DNA of 21,702 bases, from contig JANQOH010000243.1 of NCBI GenBank assembly GCA_028289725.1, positions 1 through 21,702 of the forward strand, written 5' to 3'. This document shows positions 14,310 through 21,702 of this stretch, one piece after another (the stretch's first letter is position 1; each line of letters begins with the position of its first letter). Both the position numbers and the translations under genes were made by a program. This DNA comes from Alphaproteobacteria bacterium. Lineage in GTDB: Bacteria > Pseudomonadota > Alphaproteobacteria > UBA7887. Below the pieces are notes generated by a model. That model was not told where the DNA came from. It saw only the letters and a list, made by a program, of their open reading frames with translations, and did no database searches.

Positions 14310-15509
14310 TTAGCCGACGAACAAAAGCTTCTCGCGTTCGAACAAGCGCTGCGCATACCAGAAGATTAATCCAGCAAGCGCCAGGGATACGCTGGCGGAC
14401 ATAATGACCTGATGCACCGCCACTGGGTCACCCGCGATCAGTTGATTGAAAATCGTCAACTGTCCAAGCAACGGCACCGCCGCGATCGCGTCGGTCGGTC
14501 GAAGCGGCGAAAACACCAAGATCATGCCGGGCAACGCGGGAATCAACGGCAAAAGGCCGAGGTAAATCTGCGCCTCCTTCATCGACCGCGCGACTAGCGC
14601 GATTGCCATCTGGAAGGCCACGGCCACGGCCATCAACGGCACAGCGACCAAGAAGACCGCAGCGAAAACGCCAAAGGACGGCGGCGGCGTCACCTCGGGG
14701 TGCGCCGCAGCCGCGATGCCGAGCAATATTCGGAATCCCATGACATTGATGGCCATGGCCAACGCAGTCATCGCCAGGCCAACCACCGCCTTGCCGAATA
14801 GCAGGCCCGACCGCTCGATCGGCGTGATCAACAGCGGCTCCAGCGATCCACGTTCACGCTCACCGGCCGTCATATCGACCGTGATATGAACGCCCGCGAG
14901 GAAGATCATGAACATGATCAAGGGCGGTGTCAGATTATAGAGGAACACGGCAATATCCGCCGGGCGCGACAGATTCACCTGGTCGATCGAGACGGTGATC
15001 AGGAAATCTTCGCGCAACCCCGCTTCGCGCGCGAGACGCCCGGCTTGTTGCCGGTTGTACCGCCCGATCACCTGCCCGACGTGGCCGGACGCCTGCAAAT
15101 TCTCAATTTTGGAGTAGTCCGCGTAAACACGCAGCGCAAACCGCTCGCCCGTGCGCGCCTCGGGCGGAATCTCGAGGCCAAGCGGCGCGCGGCCGCGGCG
15201 CACCATGGTCTCAAGATCACCGCGCGCCGGCACGGCGATAATCCCGTTCTCGGCGAGAAAGGCGATGAAGTCCGGCGCATGTTCCATACCGATGGTCGGG
15301 ATTTCGAAAGTTTCGGTCGTCTTCTGGCCCGACAAGACGCCGCCGGCCACGTACAGGCTGATCGACACCAGCAGCGGTCCGAGCATTGGATAAACCAGCG
15401 CGAGCACCAGGCTGCGGCGGTCACGCATATGGTCGAGAAGTTCTTTCTTGATGACAACCGCCACGCGTTGAAGCGCGCCGTCGCCCAGGAACCAAGGCAG
15501 CGCGGTCAT
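14310..15509 (-). CDS. natB: ABC transporter permease, NatB-like (ABC-2 type)
   Basis: The 399-residue membrane protein would pair with the ATPase encoded just upstream. It has a cytoplasmic start ending in IKKELLDHMRDRRSL, a first membrane segment (about 34-58), a large extracytoplasmic domain (about 60-195) and a block of hydrophobic segments from about 195 to the end. The cytoplasmic ERERGSLEPLLITPIERSGLLFGK motif is typical of NatB/CcmB-like ABC-2 exporters. NatAB was described as a sodium-extruding ABC pump, but many homologues have unknown cargo, so the symbol marks similarity and not proven sodium export. The start codon overlaps the natA stop by 4 bases (ATGA), indicating translational coupling. 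It converges on the gamma-carbonic-anhydrase-like gene. Confidence 0.85.
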   Translation of the reverse strand: MTALPWFLGDGALQRVAVVIKKELLDHMRDRRSLVLALVYPMLGPLLVSISLYVAGGVLSGQKTTETFEIPTIGMEHAPDFIAFLAENGIIAVPARGDLETMVRRGRAPLGLEIPPEARTGERFALRVYADYSKIENLQASGHVGQVIGRYNRQQAGRLAREAGLREDFLITVSIDQVNLSRPADIAVFLYNLTPPLIMFMIFLAGVHITVDMTAGERERGSLEPLLITPIERSGLLFGKAVVGLAMTALAMAINVMGFRILLGIAAAAHPEVTPPPSFGVFAAVFLVAVPLMAVAVAFQMAIALVARSMKEAQIYLGLLPLIPALPGMILVFSPLRPTDAIAAVPLLGQLTIFNQLIAGDPVAVHQVIMSASVSLALAGLIFWYAQRLFEREKLLFVG

Positions 15510-16255
15510 TCCACGGTCTCCAATTCGCGCGCCGGCGCCAACTGGTTGATGCTGGCGACGAAGACATCCTCCAAGTCGTCGGCGGCGTAGCGCTCACGCA
15601 ATTGGTCGGGGGTGCCTTCGGTGAGCACCGCGCCTTCGGAGACGATCACCAGATCGTCGCACAGCGCCGACACCTCGGCCATGATGTGGCTGGACAGCAG
15701 GACACAGTGCCCTTGGTCGCGTAGTTCGCGGATCAGGTCGCGCACCGCGCGGCTGGAAACTACATCGAGGCCGTTGGTCGGTTCATCGAGGATCAGATTG
15801 TGCGGCCGATGCACCAGGGCGCGGCCGAGCGCCACTTTTAACTCTTGGCCGCGCGAATAACCCCGCGCCCGACGGTCAACAAAACCGCCCATATCCAAGC
15901 GGTCGACCAGAACCGAGGTGCGCGCCCGCAACTCGTCGCGCGGCAGGCCCTGGAGCGCGCCGTAATAGTGAATATGCTCGCGGCCCGTGAGCCGTGGATA
16001 GAGCCCGCGCACGTCGGGCAAAACGCCGAGATGCCGTTGGGCCGCCAAGCGATCGCGCGTTACCGCCGTGCCATCGACCGAAACACTACCGGAATTGGGC
16101 GACAGCAGGCCGTAGACGGTCCGAAACGCCGTGGTTTTGCCGGCTCCGTTGGGACCGATTAGACCCGTGATCCGGCCGTCCCGTGCGACCAAGGAAAGGC
16201 CATCCACTGCCTGTACCTTGCCGAACGCCTTTTTGAGCCCGCGAATCTCGATCAT
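15506..16255 (-). CDS. natA: ABC transporter ATP-binding protein, NatA-like
   Basis: The 249-residue ATPase powers the adjacent permease. Visible motifs are Walker A GPNGAGKTT (34-42), the region GVLPDVRGLYPRLTGREH typical of NatA-type proteins around the Q-loop, an ABC signature written YSRGQ (133-137) instead of LSGGQ, Walker B LILDEPT (154-160), D-loop NGLD and the switch histidine in LLSSHIM (His190). The ATG at 16255 begins MIEIRGLKKAFGKVQAVDGL, which is where family homology starts. The frame continues open to 16354, but that extension (about 33 residues) has no counterpart in ABC ATPases. It is translationally coupled to natB and diverges from the catabolic operon starting at 16439. 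Confidence 0.92.
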   Translation of the reverse strand: MIEIRGLKKAFGKVQAVDGLSLVARDGRITGLIGPNGAGKTTAFRTVYGLLSPNSGSVSVDGTAVTRDRLAAQRHLGVLPDVRGLYPRLTGREHIHYYGALQGLPRDELRARTSVLVDRLDMGGFVDRRARGYSRGQELKVALGRALVHRPHNLILDEPTNGLDVVSSRAVRDLIRELRDQGHCVLLSSHIMAEVSALCDDLVIVSEGAVLTEGTPDQLRERYAADDLEDVFVASINQLAPARELETVE

Positions 16256-16326
16256 GAGGCCGATGCCTATCCGGAATGCTGGTATTGCTCCGAAAATGGA
16301 TATAGCCGCCGGCACCGAAACGACTA

Positions 16327-16371
16327 GGCAGGCGTCGGCGCCGCATGGCTCCACAGCGCAAGCCGCCTGCC
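16327..16371. repeat. Long-spaced inverted repeat in the natA/catabolic-operon divergent region
   Basis: GGCAGGC (16327-16333) and GCCTGCC (16365-16371) are perfect 7-base arms separated by 31 bases, within the 183-base region between natA and the SnoaL-like gene. They could be paired operator half-sites for DNA looping or a large hairpin. Chance is possible at this GC content. Confidence 0.25.
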
Positions 16372-16438
16372 GGTTGCGCGTGATTCATGCTAAGGATTTT
16401 CGGACTTGGCACGCGAAACGTCCACAGGGAGAGGCCCG

Positions 16439-16915
16439 GTGACCGAGAGCCTTGAAGCACGTGTCGATCGTCTCGAATCCATCGAAGCGATCAAGAAACT
16501 AAAACACGTTTACATGATGCATTGCGACCTCGGCTATCCGCCGGACAAGCTGGGGCCGCTGTTCGTCGATGAGGGCGTTTGGACCAGCGCCGCATTCGGA
16601 CATCACGACGGACGCAAAGCGATCGAAGACTTCTTCGGCGGCGTCTCGGCGCAGATCGTTTTCGCGGCGCATCTCGCGATGAATTTCGTGATCGATGTCG
16701 ACGGCGATACGGCGAGCGGCAAATGGCGCATCCTGATGCCGTGCACAATGATGGAATCGGGCCAGAAAGTCAGCCGCTGGATCCTTGGCGATTACATCGA
16801 AGAATATGTTCGTCGCGATGGCCAATGGCTGTTCGCGAAAATCGACTTCATGGTGAACTTCGACGTGCCGTCGACCGAAAGCTGGGCCGGCTTGGAATCG
16901 GTGCGGAGCGCGTAA
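16439..16915 (+). CDS. SnoaL-like (NTF2-fold) protein, first gene of catabolic operon
   Basis: The 158-residue product begins with a helix (LEARVDRLESIEAIKKLKHVYMMHCDLGY) that is standard for SnoaL-like domains. It continues with LGPLFVDEGVWTS, a GRKAIEDFFGG loop, AAHLAMNFVIDVDGDTASGKWR and a closing strand ending DGQWLFAKIDFMVNF, the NTF2-like cone fold. Members include BaiE-type dehydratases, isomerases and hydrolases, so the reaction cannot be fixed; His78 and Asp30 are candidate active-site residues by position only. I use the GTG at 16439, with GAGG 4 bases upstream, and not the in-frame TTG at 16406, because family homology begins there. The OYE gene follows after 3 bases, so the two are co-translated. 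Confidence 0.85.
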   Translation: MTESLEARVDRLESIEAIKKLKHVYMMHCDLGYPPDKLGPLFVDEGVWTSAAFGHHDGRKAIEDFFGGVSAQIVFAAHLAMNFVIDVDGDTASGKWRILMPCTMMESGQKVSRWILGDYIEEYVRRDGQWLFAKIDFMVNFDVPSTESWAGLESVRSA

Positions 16916-16918
16916 GCA

Positions 16919-18097
16919 ATGGCGCGAAATCGACTGTTTGAGCCGTTCGATGTGCGGGGCCTTGCATTAAAGAACCGCGCCGTGGTCTCGCCCATGTGCC
17001 AGTATAGTGCGGTCGATGGCATGCTAAATGATTGGCACACTGTTCATTTGAGCCAGTTTGCCATGGGCGGTGCGGCGCTTGTGTTCGTCGAAGCGACAGC
17101 CGTCGAGAAGCGCGGTCGGATCACTTGGGGCGACAGCGGCCTGTGGTCGGATGCACACATGGCACCGATGCGCACCGTGGTCGACCGCGTAAAGGCACGC
17201 GGTTCCGCGATTGGCATCCAACTCGCCCACGCCGGTCGCAAGGCCAGCATCAGTCGCCCATGGGAGGGCGATTGCCCGTTGTCGTCCCGCGAAATCGCCA
17301 AAGGCGAAGTGCCGTGGGACACCGTCGGTGCGAGCCCCGTGCCGTTCGACGACGGCTGGATCGTGCCGCACGAATTGAGCGTGCCGGAAATCGCCGATCT
17401 GGTCGAAAACTGGGCGGCGGCCGCGAAACGTGCGGTGGATGTCGGCTTCGATTGTATCGAGATCCACAGCGCCCACGGTTATCTGAGCCACAGCTTTCTG
17501 TCGCCTTTGTCCAACCGGCGCACCGACCAATATGGCGGCAGCCGCGACAATCGCATGCGCTTCACCTTGGAAGTCGTCGAGGCCGTCCGTGCCACGATAC
17601 CGGATGACATGCCGCTGTTTCTTCGTCTCTCGTGCATTGACGGCAAGAAGGACGGCTGGTCGATCGAAGACTCTGTGGCCACTGCACAGCGCGCCAAGAC
17701 CTTGGGCGTCGACGTCATCGATTGCTCGTCCGGGGGCATTGCCGGATACGGCGAGAATACGCTGCCGCCCTCGACGCCGGGCTATCAAGTCGAACACGCC
17801 GCGACGATCCGGCGCGAGGCCGACATCGCGACACAAGCCGTCGGCTTGATCGTGGAGCCGTCACAAGCCGAGACAATCCTGCGCAGCGGTTCGGCGGATC
17901 TCGTGGCGCTCGCCCGCGAGCTTTTGCACGATCCCTATTGGACGCGCCACGCCGCAATCGCCCTCGGCGAACCCGGCGCGTTTGCCGATTGGCCGATCCA
18001 GTATGGCCATTGGCTGGGCCTGCGTGCGCAGGGCATGTTCGGTGGGCGCGCCGGCGACTCCGATACCGAGAATCTCAAACAACACGTGGCCGAATAG
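16919..18097 (+). CDS. Old Yellow Enzyme-type NAD(P)H:flavin oxidoreductase (YqjM-like)
   Basis: The 392-residue product is an FMN-dependent ene-reductase that would reduce an activated C=C bond with NAD(P)H. It is of the thermophilic-like/YqjM class. SPMCQYS carries Cys27 and Tyr29 (YqjM Cys26/Tyr28). QLAHAGRK supplies Gln101. EIHSAHGYLSHSFLSPLSNRRTDQYGG supplies the His183/His186 pair that binds the substrate's electron-withdrawing group and a conserved loop. FLRLS holds Arg236. The C-terminal phosphate-binding part of the barrel is LVALARELLHDPYW. GGAG ends 9 bases before the ATG, which follows the SnoaL-like stop by 3 bases. Standing in an operon with an amidase and hydantoinase subunits, its likely substrate is an unsaturated amide, imide or acid intermediate; this is inference from context. 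Confidence 0.92.
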   Translation: MARNRLFEPFDVRGLALKNRAVVSPMCQYSAVDGMLNDWHTVHLSQFAMGGAALVFVEATAVEKRGRITWGDSGLWSDAHMAPMRTVVDRVKARGSAIGIQLAHAGRKASISRPWEGDCPLSSREIAKGEVPWDTVGASPVPFDDGWIVPHELSVPEIADLVENWAAAAKRAVDVGFDCIEIHSAHGYLSHSFLSPLSNRRTDQYGGSRDNRMRFTLEVVEAVRATIPDDMPLFLRLSCIDGKKDGWSIEDSVATAQRAKTLGVDVIDCSSGGIAGYGENTLPPSTPGYQVEHAATIRREADIATQAVGLIVEPSQAETILRSGSADLVALARELLHDPYWTRHAAIALGEPGAFADWPIQYGHWLGLRAQGMFGGRAGDSDTENLKQHVAE

Positions 18098-18123
18098 GTC
18101 ACGAGAGTCCGAGAGGGAAAACC

Positions 18124-18333
18124 GTGGGCAAACGAAGCCAACTCACCGCCGAGACTGTCTCCGCCGTCGCGGCGCAGAATGCCGGCCATCCCCTGACTGC
18201 CGAACGTGCGGAAGGCTATGCCACTGTGATGGACGGGATTCTCCAACAGCTTGAAACGATCCGCGCCCTGCCACTAAAGGACGTTGAACCCGCGGTCGTG
18301 TTTCAGCCTGTTGAGGCAGCGCGCGATGACTGA
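18124..18333 (+). CDS. GatC/AtzG-like small amidase-associated subunit
   Basis: The 69-residue product begins at GTG 18124 with AGAGGG 7 bases upstream. It is helical at the start (LTAETVSAVAAQNAGHPLTAERAEGY), has a second helix (VMDGILQQLETIRAL) and ends PLKDVEPAVVFQPVEAA. The ending with EPA-x-x-F-x-P is shared by GatC, which wraps around GatA in the tRNA amidotransferase, and by AtzG (DUF4089-like), which does the same for the amidase AtzE. It overlaps the following amidase by 8 bases (ATGACTGA), so the two are translationally coupled and presumably made in equal amounts. No gatB is present, so a tRNA role is unlikely. It should stabilise the amidase next door. Confidence 0.8.
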   Translation: MGKRSQLTAETVSAVAAQNAGHPLTAERAEGYATVMDGILQQLETIRALPLKDVEPAVVFQPVEAARDD

Positions 18334-19732
18334 CTTATCCGAATTGGATCTCGCAGAGCTGGCACAAGCCGTCGCGGCGAAATCGGCTTCCCCGGTCGAG
18401 ATCGTCGACGCGTTTTTGGCGCGTGTTGAGCAGGACAATGAACGTTTCAACGCGTTCGTCGCCATCACCGCCGACTCCGCGCGGGATGCAGCCAAGAAGG
18501 CCGAGAAAGAGATTGCCGACGGCAGAAGCCGCGGCGCCCTGCACGGCCTGCCCATCGGTCATAAAGACCTATACGCGACGAAGGGCGTCGCCACCACGGG
18601 CGGATCGCGCGTGCTGGCGGATAACGTGCCCGATGCCGACGCGACAGTTGTCGCGCGTCTTGAAGAGGCGGGGATGATCAGCCTCGGCAAGCTCAATACG
18701 CACGAGTTCGCCTATGGGCCAACGGGCGAGCAGTCTTCGTTCGGCCCCACGCGCAATCCGTGGGACACGGCCCGGATCACCGGTGGCTCCAGCAGCGGAT
18801 CCGCCGCGGCGGTAGCGGGCGGTCTGCTCCCCGTGGCGACCGGCAGCGACACCGGGGGCTCCATCCGCATGCCGGCCGCGTGCTGCGGCCTGACCGGATT
18901 GAAACCGACCTATGGCCGCGTGCCGCGAACCGGAATCCTGCCTTTGTGCTGGTCGATGGACCATTCTGGCCCGCTCGCCCGCAGCGCCTACGACGCGGCG
19001 CTGATCCTCGCGGCGTGTGCGGGCGCGGACGGCAAGGACGCGGCCGCGCCCGACCGGCCGGTTCCGGATTATCCGAGCCTGCTTACAGGCGATATCCGCG
19101 GCCTCAAAATCGGCGTCGTACGCGACACGTTTTTCGACAAGGCCCAAGCGCAAGTCGTGACGGTGGTCGAGCATGCGCTAGAAGTGCTGGTCGACCGTGG
19201 CGCGCAGTTGGTTGAGGTGGAGGTGCCACATATCGCCTACGCCAGCGCCGCGGCGCTCGCCATGTATGTCGCAGAGTCTACGGCTTATCACGATGACACA
19301 TTGGATGATCGGGCGGATCTGTACACCGAGCAGGTTCGCGCCTTCTTGGAGCTCGGCGATCAGTTGCTGGCTAAGGATTATCTCCACGCGCAAAGGTTCC
19401 GCACACTGCTTGGCCATGAGATGGCCAAGGTTCTAAGCACTGTTGATCTCATCGCAACGCCCGGAATCGCGATCACCGCCACGCCGATCGGTGATGAAAC
19501 TGTCGACGTGCGCGGCGAGGATCAATCGATTTTCAGCGCTATCCTGCGCAACACAGAGCCGTTCGATCTCACCGGTCTGCCGGCGCTTGTCGTGCCGTGC
19601 GGCTTTGCCGAAGACGGCTTGCCGGTCAGCCTCCAAATCGCCGGCCGGCCGTTCGATGAGGCGACCGTCCTCAATGTCGGCCACGCTTATCAAGGTGCCA
19701 CCGACTGGCACCGCAAGCGCCCAGCGGGATAG
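18326..19732 (+). CDS. Amidase signature family enzyme (AtzE/GatA-like)
   Basis: The 468-residue enzyme hydrolyses an amide bond with the Ser-cisSer-Lys triad of the amidase signature family. Lys80 is in LPIGHKDLY, the cis-serine is in ITGGSSSGSAAAVAGG (155-157) and the nucleophile is Ser179 in GSDTGGSIRMPAACCG. TYGRVPRTG follows as usual. The ATG at 18326 has TGAGG 9 bases upstream and overlaps the small-subunit gene by 8 bases. A longer in-frame start at 18284 lies inside that gene and is rejected. With an AtzG/GatC-like partner and no GatB, it resembles AtzE-type small-molecule amidases more than a tRNA-charging GatA. The substrate is probably a linear amide produced by the hydantoinase-type subunits encoded downstream. 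Confidence 0.93.
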   Translation: MTDLSELDLAELAQAVAAKSASPVEIVDAFLARVEQDNERFNAFVAITADSARDAAKKAEKEIADGRSRGALHGLPIGHKDLYATKGVATTGGSRVLADNVPDADATVVARLEEAGMISLGKLNTHEFAYGPTGEQSSFGPTRNPWDTARITGGSSSGSAAAVAGGLLPVATGSDTGGSIRMPAACCGLTGLKPTYGRVPRTGILPLCWSMDHSGPLARSAYDAALILAACAGADGKDAAAPDRPVPDYPSLLTGDIRGLKIGVVRDTFFDKAQAQVVTVVEHALEVLVDRGAQLVEVEVPHIAYASAAALAMYVAESTAYHDDTLDDRADLYTEQVRAFLELGDQLLAKDYLHAQRFRTLLGHEMAKVLSTVDLIATPGIAITATPIGDETVDVRGEDQSIFSAILRNTEPFDLTGLPALVVPCGFAEDGLPVSLQIAGRPFDEATVLNVGHAYQGATDWHRKRPAG

Positions 19733-19755
19733 GACCATAGAATCAAAGAGTTATA

Positions 19756-21468
19756 ATGGACGAACGTGTAGCCATAGAAACGGTCGACCCGGTCACGGTC
19801 GAGATTATGACCGGAAAGCTTCTGGCCACGGTCGACGAAATGGGGATCATCATGGCGAAAACGTCCATGAGCCCCATCGTCTACGAGGTTTTGGATTTCG
19901 CCTGCGGGATCTGCACGCCGGCGGGCGACCTTGTCGCGCAGTCGAATGGCATCACGCTGTTTACCGGCACATTCGCGACGCAGGTCCGGGCGCTCGCGCA
20001 GCGGTTCGAAAACGACATGGCACCCGGCGATATGTTCGTCACCAACGACCCGTTTAGCGGGGGGACGCACCCGAACGATGTCGCGGTGATGCGCCCAATT
20101 TTTCACGACGGCAAACTGTTGGCCTACGCCATCACCGTCGCCCATTGGCTCGATATCGGCGGCGCGGTGCCGGGCAGCCTGCCGGTCAATGCGACCTCGC
20201 TGTTCGAAGAAGGTTTGCGCCTGCCGGGCGTTCGCGTCGCGCGCAACGACGAACTGATCGACGATATCGTTCGCATCATACAAGAGAATGTCCGCATGCC
20301 GGACTTGGCCATGGGCGATCTTCGGGCGCAGATCGCCACGGTCCGTGTCGCCGAACGCAATCTGGTCGAAATGGCGGAGAAATATGGCGCACAGACCGTC
20401 TCGTCGGTGTTCAAAGAAATCAATCTGTTGAGCGAACGCGAAAGCCGGCAGGTCATCGCCGGATTGCCGGACGGCGTGTATGTCGCCGAAGATGTGATCG
20501 ACGGCGACGGTGTCAGCACGGACCCGATCCCGGTCCGCATCGCGATTACCATAGCCGGCGATCAAATGACGGCCGACTATACCGGTTGTGCGCCGACCGT
20601 CGCCGGGCCTGTGAATTGCGCGCGCGGCGCCCTGGAATCCGCGGTCAAAACCGTGTTCAAGGCCTTGGTCAATCCGCAAGCGCCATCGAACGAAGGCTGG
20701 TTTAAGCCACTGTCCATCGTGGTGCCGGACAATACGGTGTTCAGCGCCCAGAAACCGGCGCCGACGGGGTGGTATTATGAAGGCTCGGTCCACGCCTCGG
20801 AGCTTTTCTGGAAAGCCATTGCGCCACTTCGCCCGGACCGGTTTTCCGCAGGGTCCTACACCAGCCTCACGGTCCTCTACCTTACCGGAACGACGGATGA
20901 CGGCGAATTGTTCGTTCATATCGAACCGCAGCATGGCGGTTGGGGCGCGACGAACCAGAGCGACGGCGCCAATGCGCTGATCGCTTTAACCGATGGCGAC
21001 ACCTACAACCACTCGGTGGAACTGCTGGAATCGAAGTTCCCGATCCTGGTTCGTCAATATGCATTTAATACAGAAGGCGGCGTTGGCGCGGGACGTCACC
21101 GGGGCGGCTTCGGCCTGGTGCGCGAATACGAAGTGCTCAGCGACGACGCGTCGATCTATTGCGGCATCAGCCGCAATACCACGCCGCCGTGGGGCATCGA
21201 TGGCGGCCAGGACGGCAGCTGCAACTATGTCGAGGTTCAAAAGAGGGGCGCGGAAGACTCGCACCGGCTTCATCACCATCCATACTGGCCGATGGCGCGC
21301 GGCGATCGCGTGCGCGTTGTCTCCGGCGGCGGCGGCGGGTGGGGCAAGCCATCCGAACGCCGCCCCATGAGAGTTCTCGCTGACGTCGCGGACGGATTGC
21401 TGAGCGTGGAACAGGCGTCTGAGATCTATGGTAGCCCCATGCACTCCGACGGACGCAGGCCGGAATAA
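19756..21468 (+). CDS. hyuB: Hydantoinase B/oxoprolinase family subunit
   Basis: The 570-residue product is the HyuB-type subunit of ATP-dependent cyclic-amide hydrolases (N-methylhydantoin amidohydrolase, 5-oxoprolinase, caprolactamase) or related carboxylases. It begins with DPVTVEIMTGKLLATVDEMGIIMAKTSMSPIVYE, typical of the family. It then shows FVTNDPFSGGTHPNDVAVMRPIF, AHWLDIGGAVPGS, DYTGCAPTVAGPVNCARGA and a Gly-rich end with GGVGAGRHRGGFGLVREYE and VSGGGGGWGKP. The SD before ATG 19756 is weak (AAAGAG). It lies 23 bases after the amidase and 4 bases before hyuA. The gene order B then A is less common than A then B. Ring opening is the most likely role; the cyclic substrate is not known. 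Confidence 0.93.
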   Translation: MDERVAIETVDPVTVEIMTGKLLATVDEMGIIMAKTSMSPIVYEVLDFACGICTPAGDLVAQSNGITLFTGTFATQVRALAQRFENDMAPGDMFVTNDPFSGGTHPNDVAVMRPIFHDGKLLAYAITVAHWLDIGGAVPGSLPVNATSLFEEGLRLPGVRVARNDELIDDIVRIIQENVRMPDLAMGDLRAQIATVRVAERNLVEMAEKYGAQTVSSVFKEINLLSERESRQVIAGLPDGVYVAEDVIDGDGVSTDPIPVRIAITIAGDQMTADYTGCAPTVAGPVNCARGALESAVKTVFKALVNPQAPSNEGWFKPLSIVVPDNTVFSAQKPAPTGWYYEGSVHASELFWKAIAPLRPDRFSAGSYTSLTVLYLTGTTDDGELFVHIEPQHGGWGATNQSDGANALIALTDGDTYNHSVELLESKFPILVRQYAFNTEGGVGAGRHRGGFGLVREYEVLSDDASIYCGISRNTTPPWGIDGGQDGSCNYVEVQKRGAEDSHRLHHHPYWPMARGDRVRVVSGGGGGWGKPSERRPMRVLADVADGLLSVEQASEIYGSPMHSDGRRPE

Positions 21469-21472
21469 CCGG

Positions 21473-21702
21473 ATGACGCGTTTGGCCACTGACGTCGGAG
21501 GGACGTTTACTGACCTTGTCGCGTACGACGAGGACAGCGGCAAAATCTCCTTCGCCAAGACGCTGACCACGGTCGACGACCAGTCGCGCGGCGTTTTGAC
21601 GGTGATCGAAGACGCGCACGCGTCCGACGGCGTGACCCCAGACTCGGTGCGGTTCTTCGTCCATGGCGGCACCACGGTGATTAATGCCTTGACCGAACGC
21701 AA
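21473..21702 (+). CDS. hyuA: Hydantoinase A/oxoprolinase family subunit, N-terminal part (runs off window)
   Basis: Seventy-six codons are visible before the window ends. They start with MTRLATDVGGTFTDLVAYDE, the actin-like ATPase phosphate loop of HyuA proteins, and reach FVHGGTTVINALTER, matching the family's HGTT-x-x-x-NA-x-x-ER motif. The ATG at 21473 is 4 bases after the hyuB stop; SD support is poor, so coupling to hyuB translation is likely. HyuA binds ATP and forms the active complex with HyuB. Note HGGTT for the usual HGTT, a one-residue insertion relative to the motif as I recall it. Confidence 0.93.
   Translation, partial: MTRLATDVGGTFTDLVAYDEDSGKISFAKTLTTVDDQSRGVLTVIEDAHASDGVTPDSVRFFVHGGTTVINALTER

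Noticed and set aside
16407..16422. TGGCACG resembling the -24 half of a sigma-54 promoter before the catabolic operon
   Set aside because: The required -12 half (TTGCT-like) is missing; the sequence at that distance is ACGTC, with no GC at the key position.
18124..19732. A GatCA tRNA amidotransferase module
   Set aside because: gatB is absent and the neighbours are catabolic (OYE, HyuA/B), so an AtzE/AtzG-like small-molecule amidase fits better.
1..21702. tRNA or rRNA genes, CRISPR arrays, insertion sequences, prophage or toxin-antitoxin genes
   Set aside because: I looked for cloverleaf and T-loop motifs, regularly spaced repeats, transposase or integrase frames and small paired ORFs, and found none that held up.

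Overview
The window reads as a high-GC alphaproteobacterial chromosome segment. The lineage call rests on a ChvI/ChvG-type two-component pair with the characteristic VAHELKNPLTSLRSAVET histidine box, an Hsp20 gene followed by a DUF1150 gene, a ROSE-like RNA thermometer, and many GTG/TTG starts. Rhodospirillales- or Rhizobiales-like is my best guess. No phage, insertion sequence, tRNA, rRNA or CRISPR was seen, so this looks like ordinary chromosome carrying one catabolic operon.

Layout. 1-3051: the end of a DUF4864-type protein, converging on panC (pantothenate synthesis), which diverges from an exported gamma-glutamyltransferase. 3052-3668: a gene-free stretch with several hairpins. 3669-7542 (minus): a probable operon msrP - FAD disulfide-type oxidoreductase - orphan sensor kinase. 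7543-8557: a heat-shock module made of a sigma-32-like promoter, tandem leader hairpins, a thermometer that covers the Shine-Dalgarno (SD) sequence and the AUG, hsp20 and DUF1150. 8579-10395: a divergent pair, a polysaccharide-deacetylase/allantoinase-like enzyme and an HD-domain hydrolase. 10408-12943 (minus): chvG and chvI, preceded by a candidate 29-codon leader ORF. 13197-14285: a tandem two-domain gamma-carbonic-anhydrase-like protein. 14310-16255 (minus): a NatAB-type ABC exporter. 16439-21702 (plus, runs off the end): SnoaL-like protein, Old Yellow Enzyme (OYE), GatC/AtzG-like small subunit, amidase, HyuB, HyuA.

How the genes work together. The last operon has the enzyme set expected for opening a cyclic amide or imide: C=C reduction (OYE), ATP-driven ring opening (HyuA/HyuB) and amide hydrolysis (amidase with its small subunit). 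The substrate cannot be told from sequence. The hsp20 module has matching signals at two levels, a heat-shock sigma promoter and an RNA thermometer. The msrP operon suggests envelope redox repair, but the usual MsrQ partner is absent nearby.

The three observations I rate highest are: the complementary split of the zinc-binding histidines between the two halves of the tandem gamma-carbonic-anhydrase protein; the ROSE-like thermometer with a sigma-32-like promoter; and the uncharacterised OYE/amidase/hydantoinase operon.
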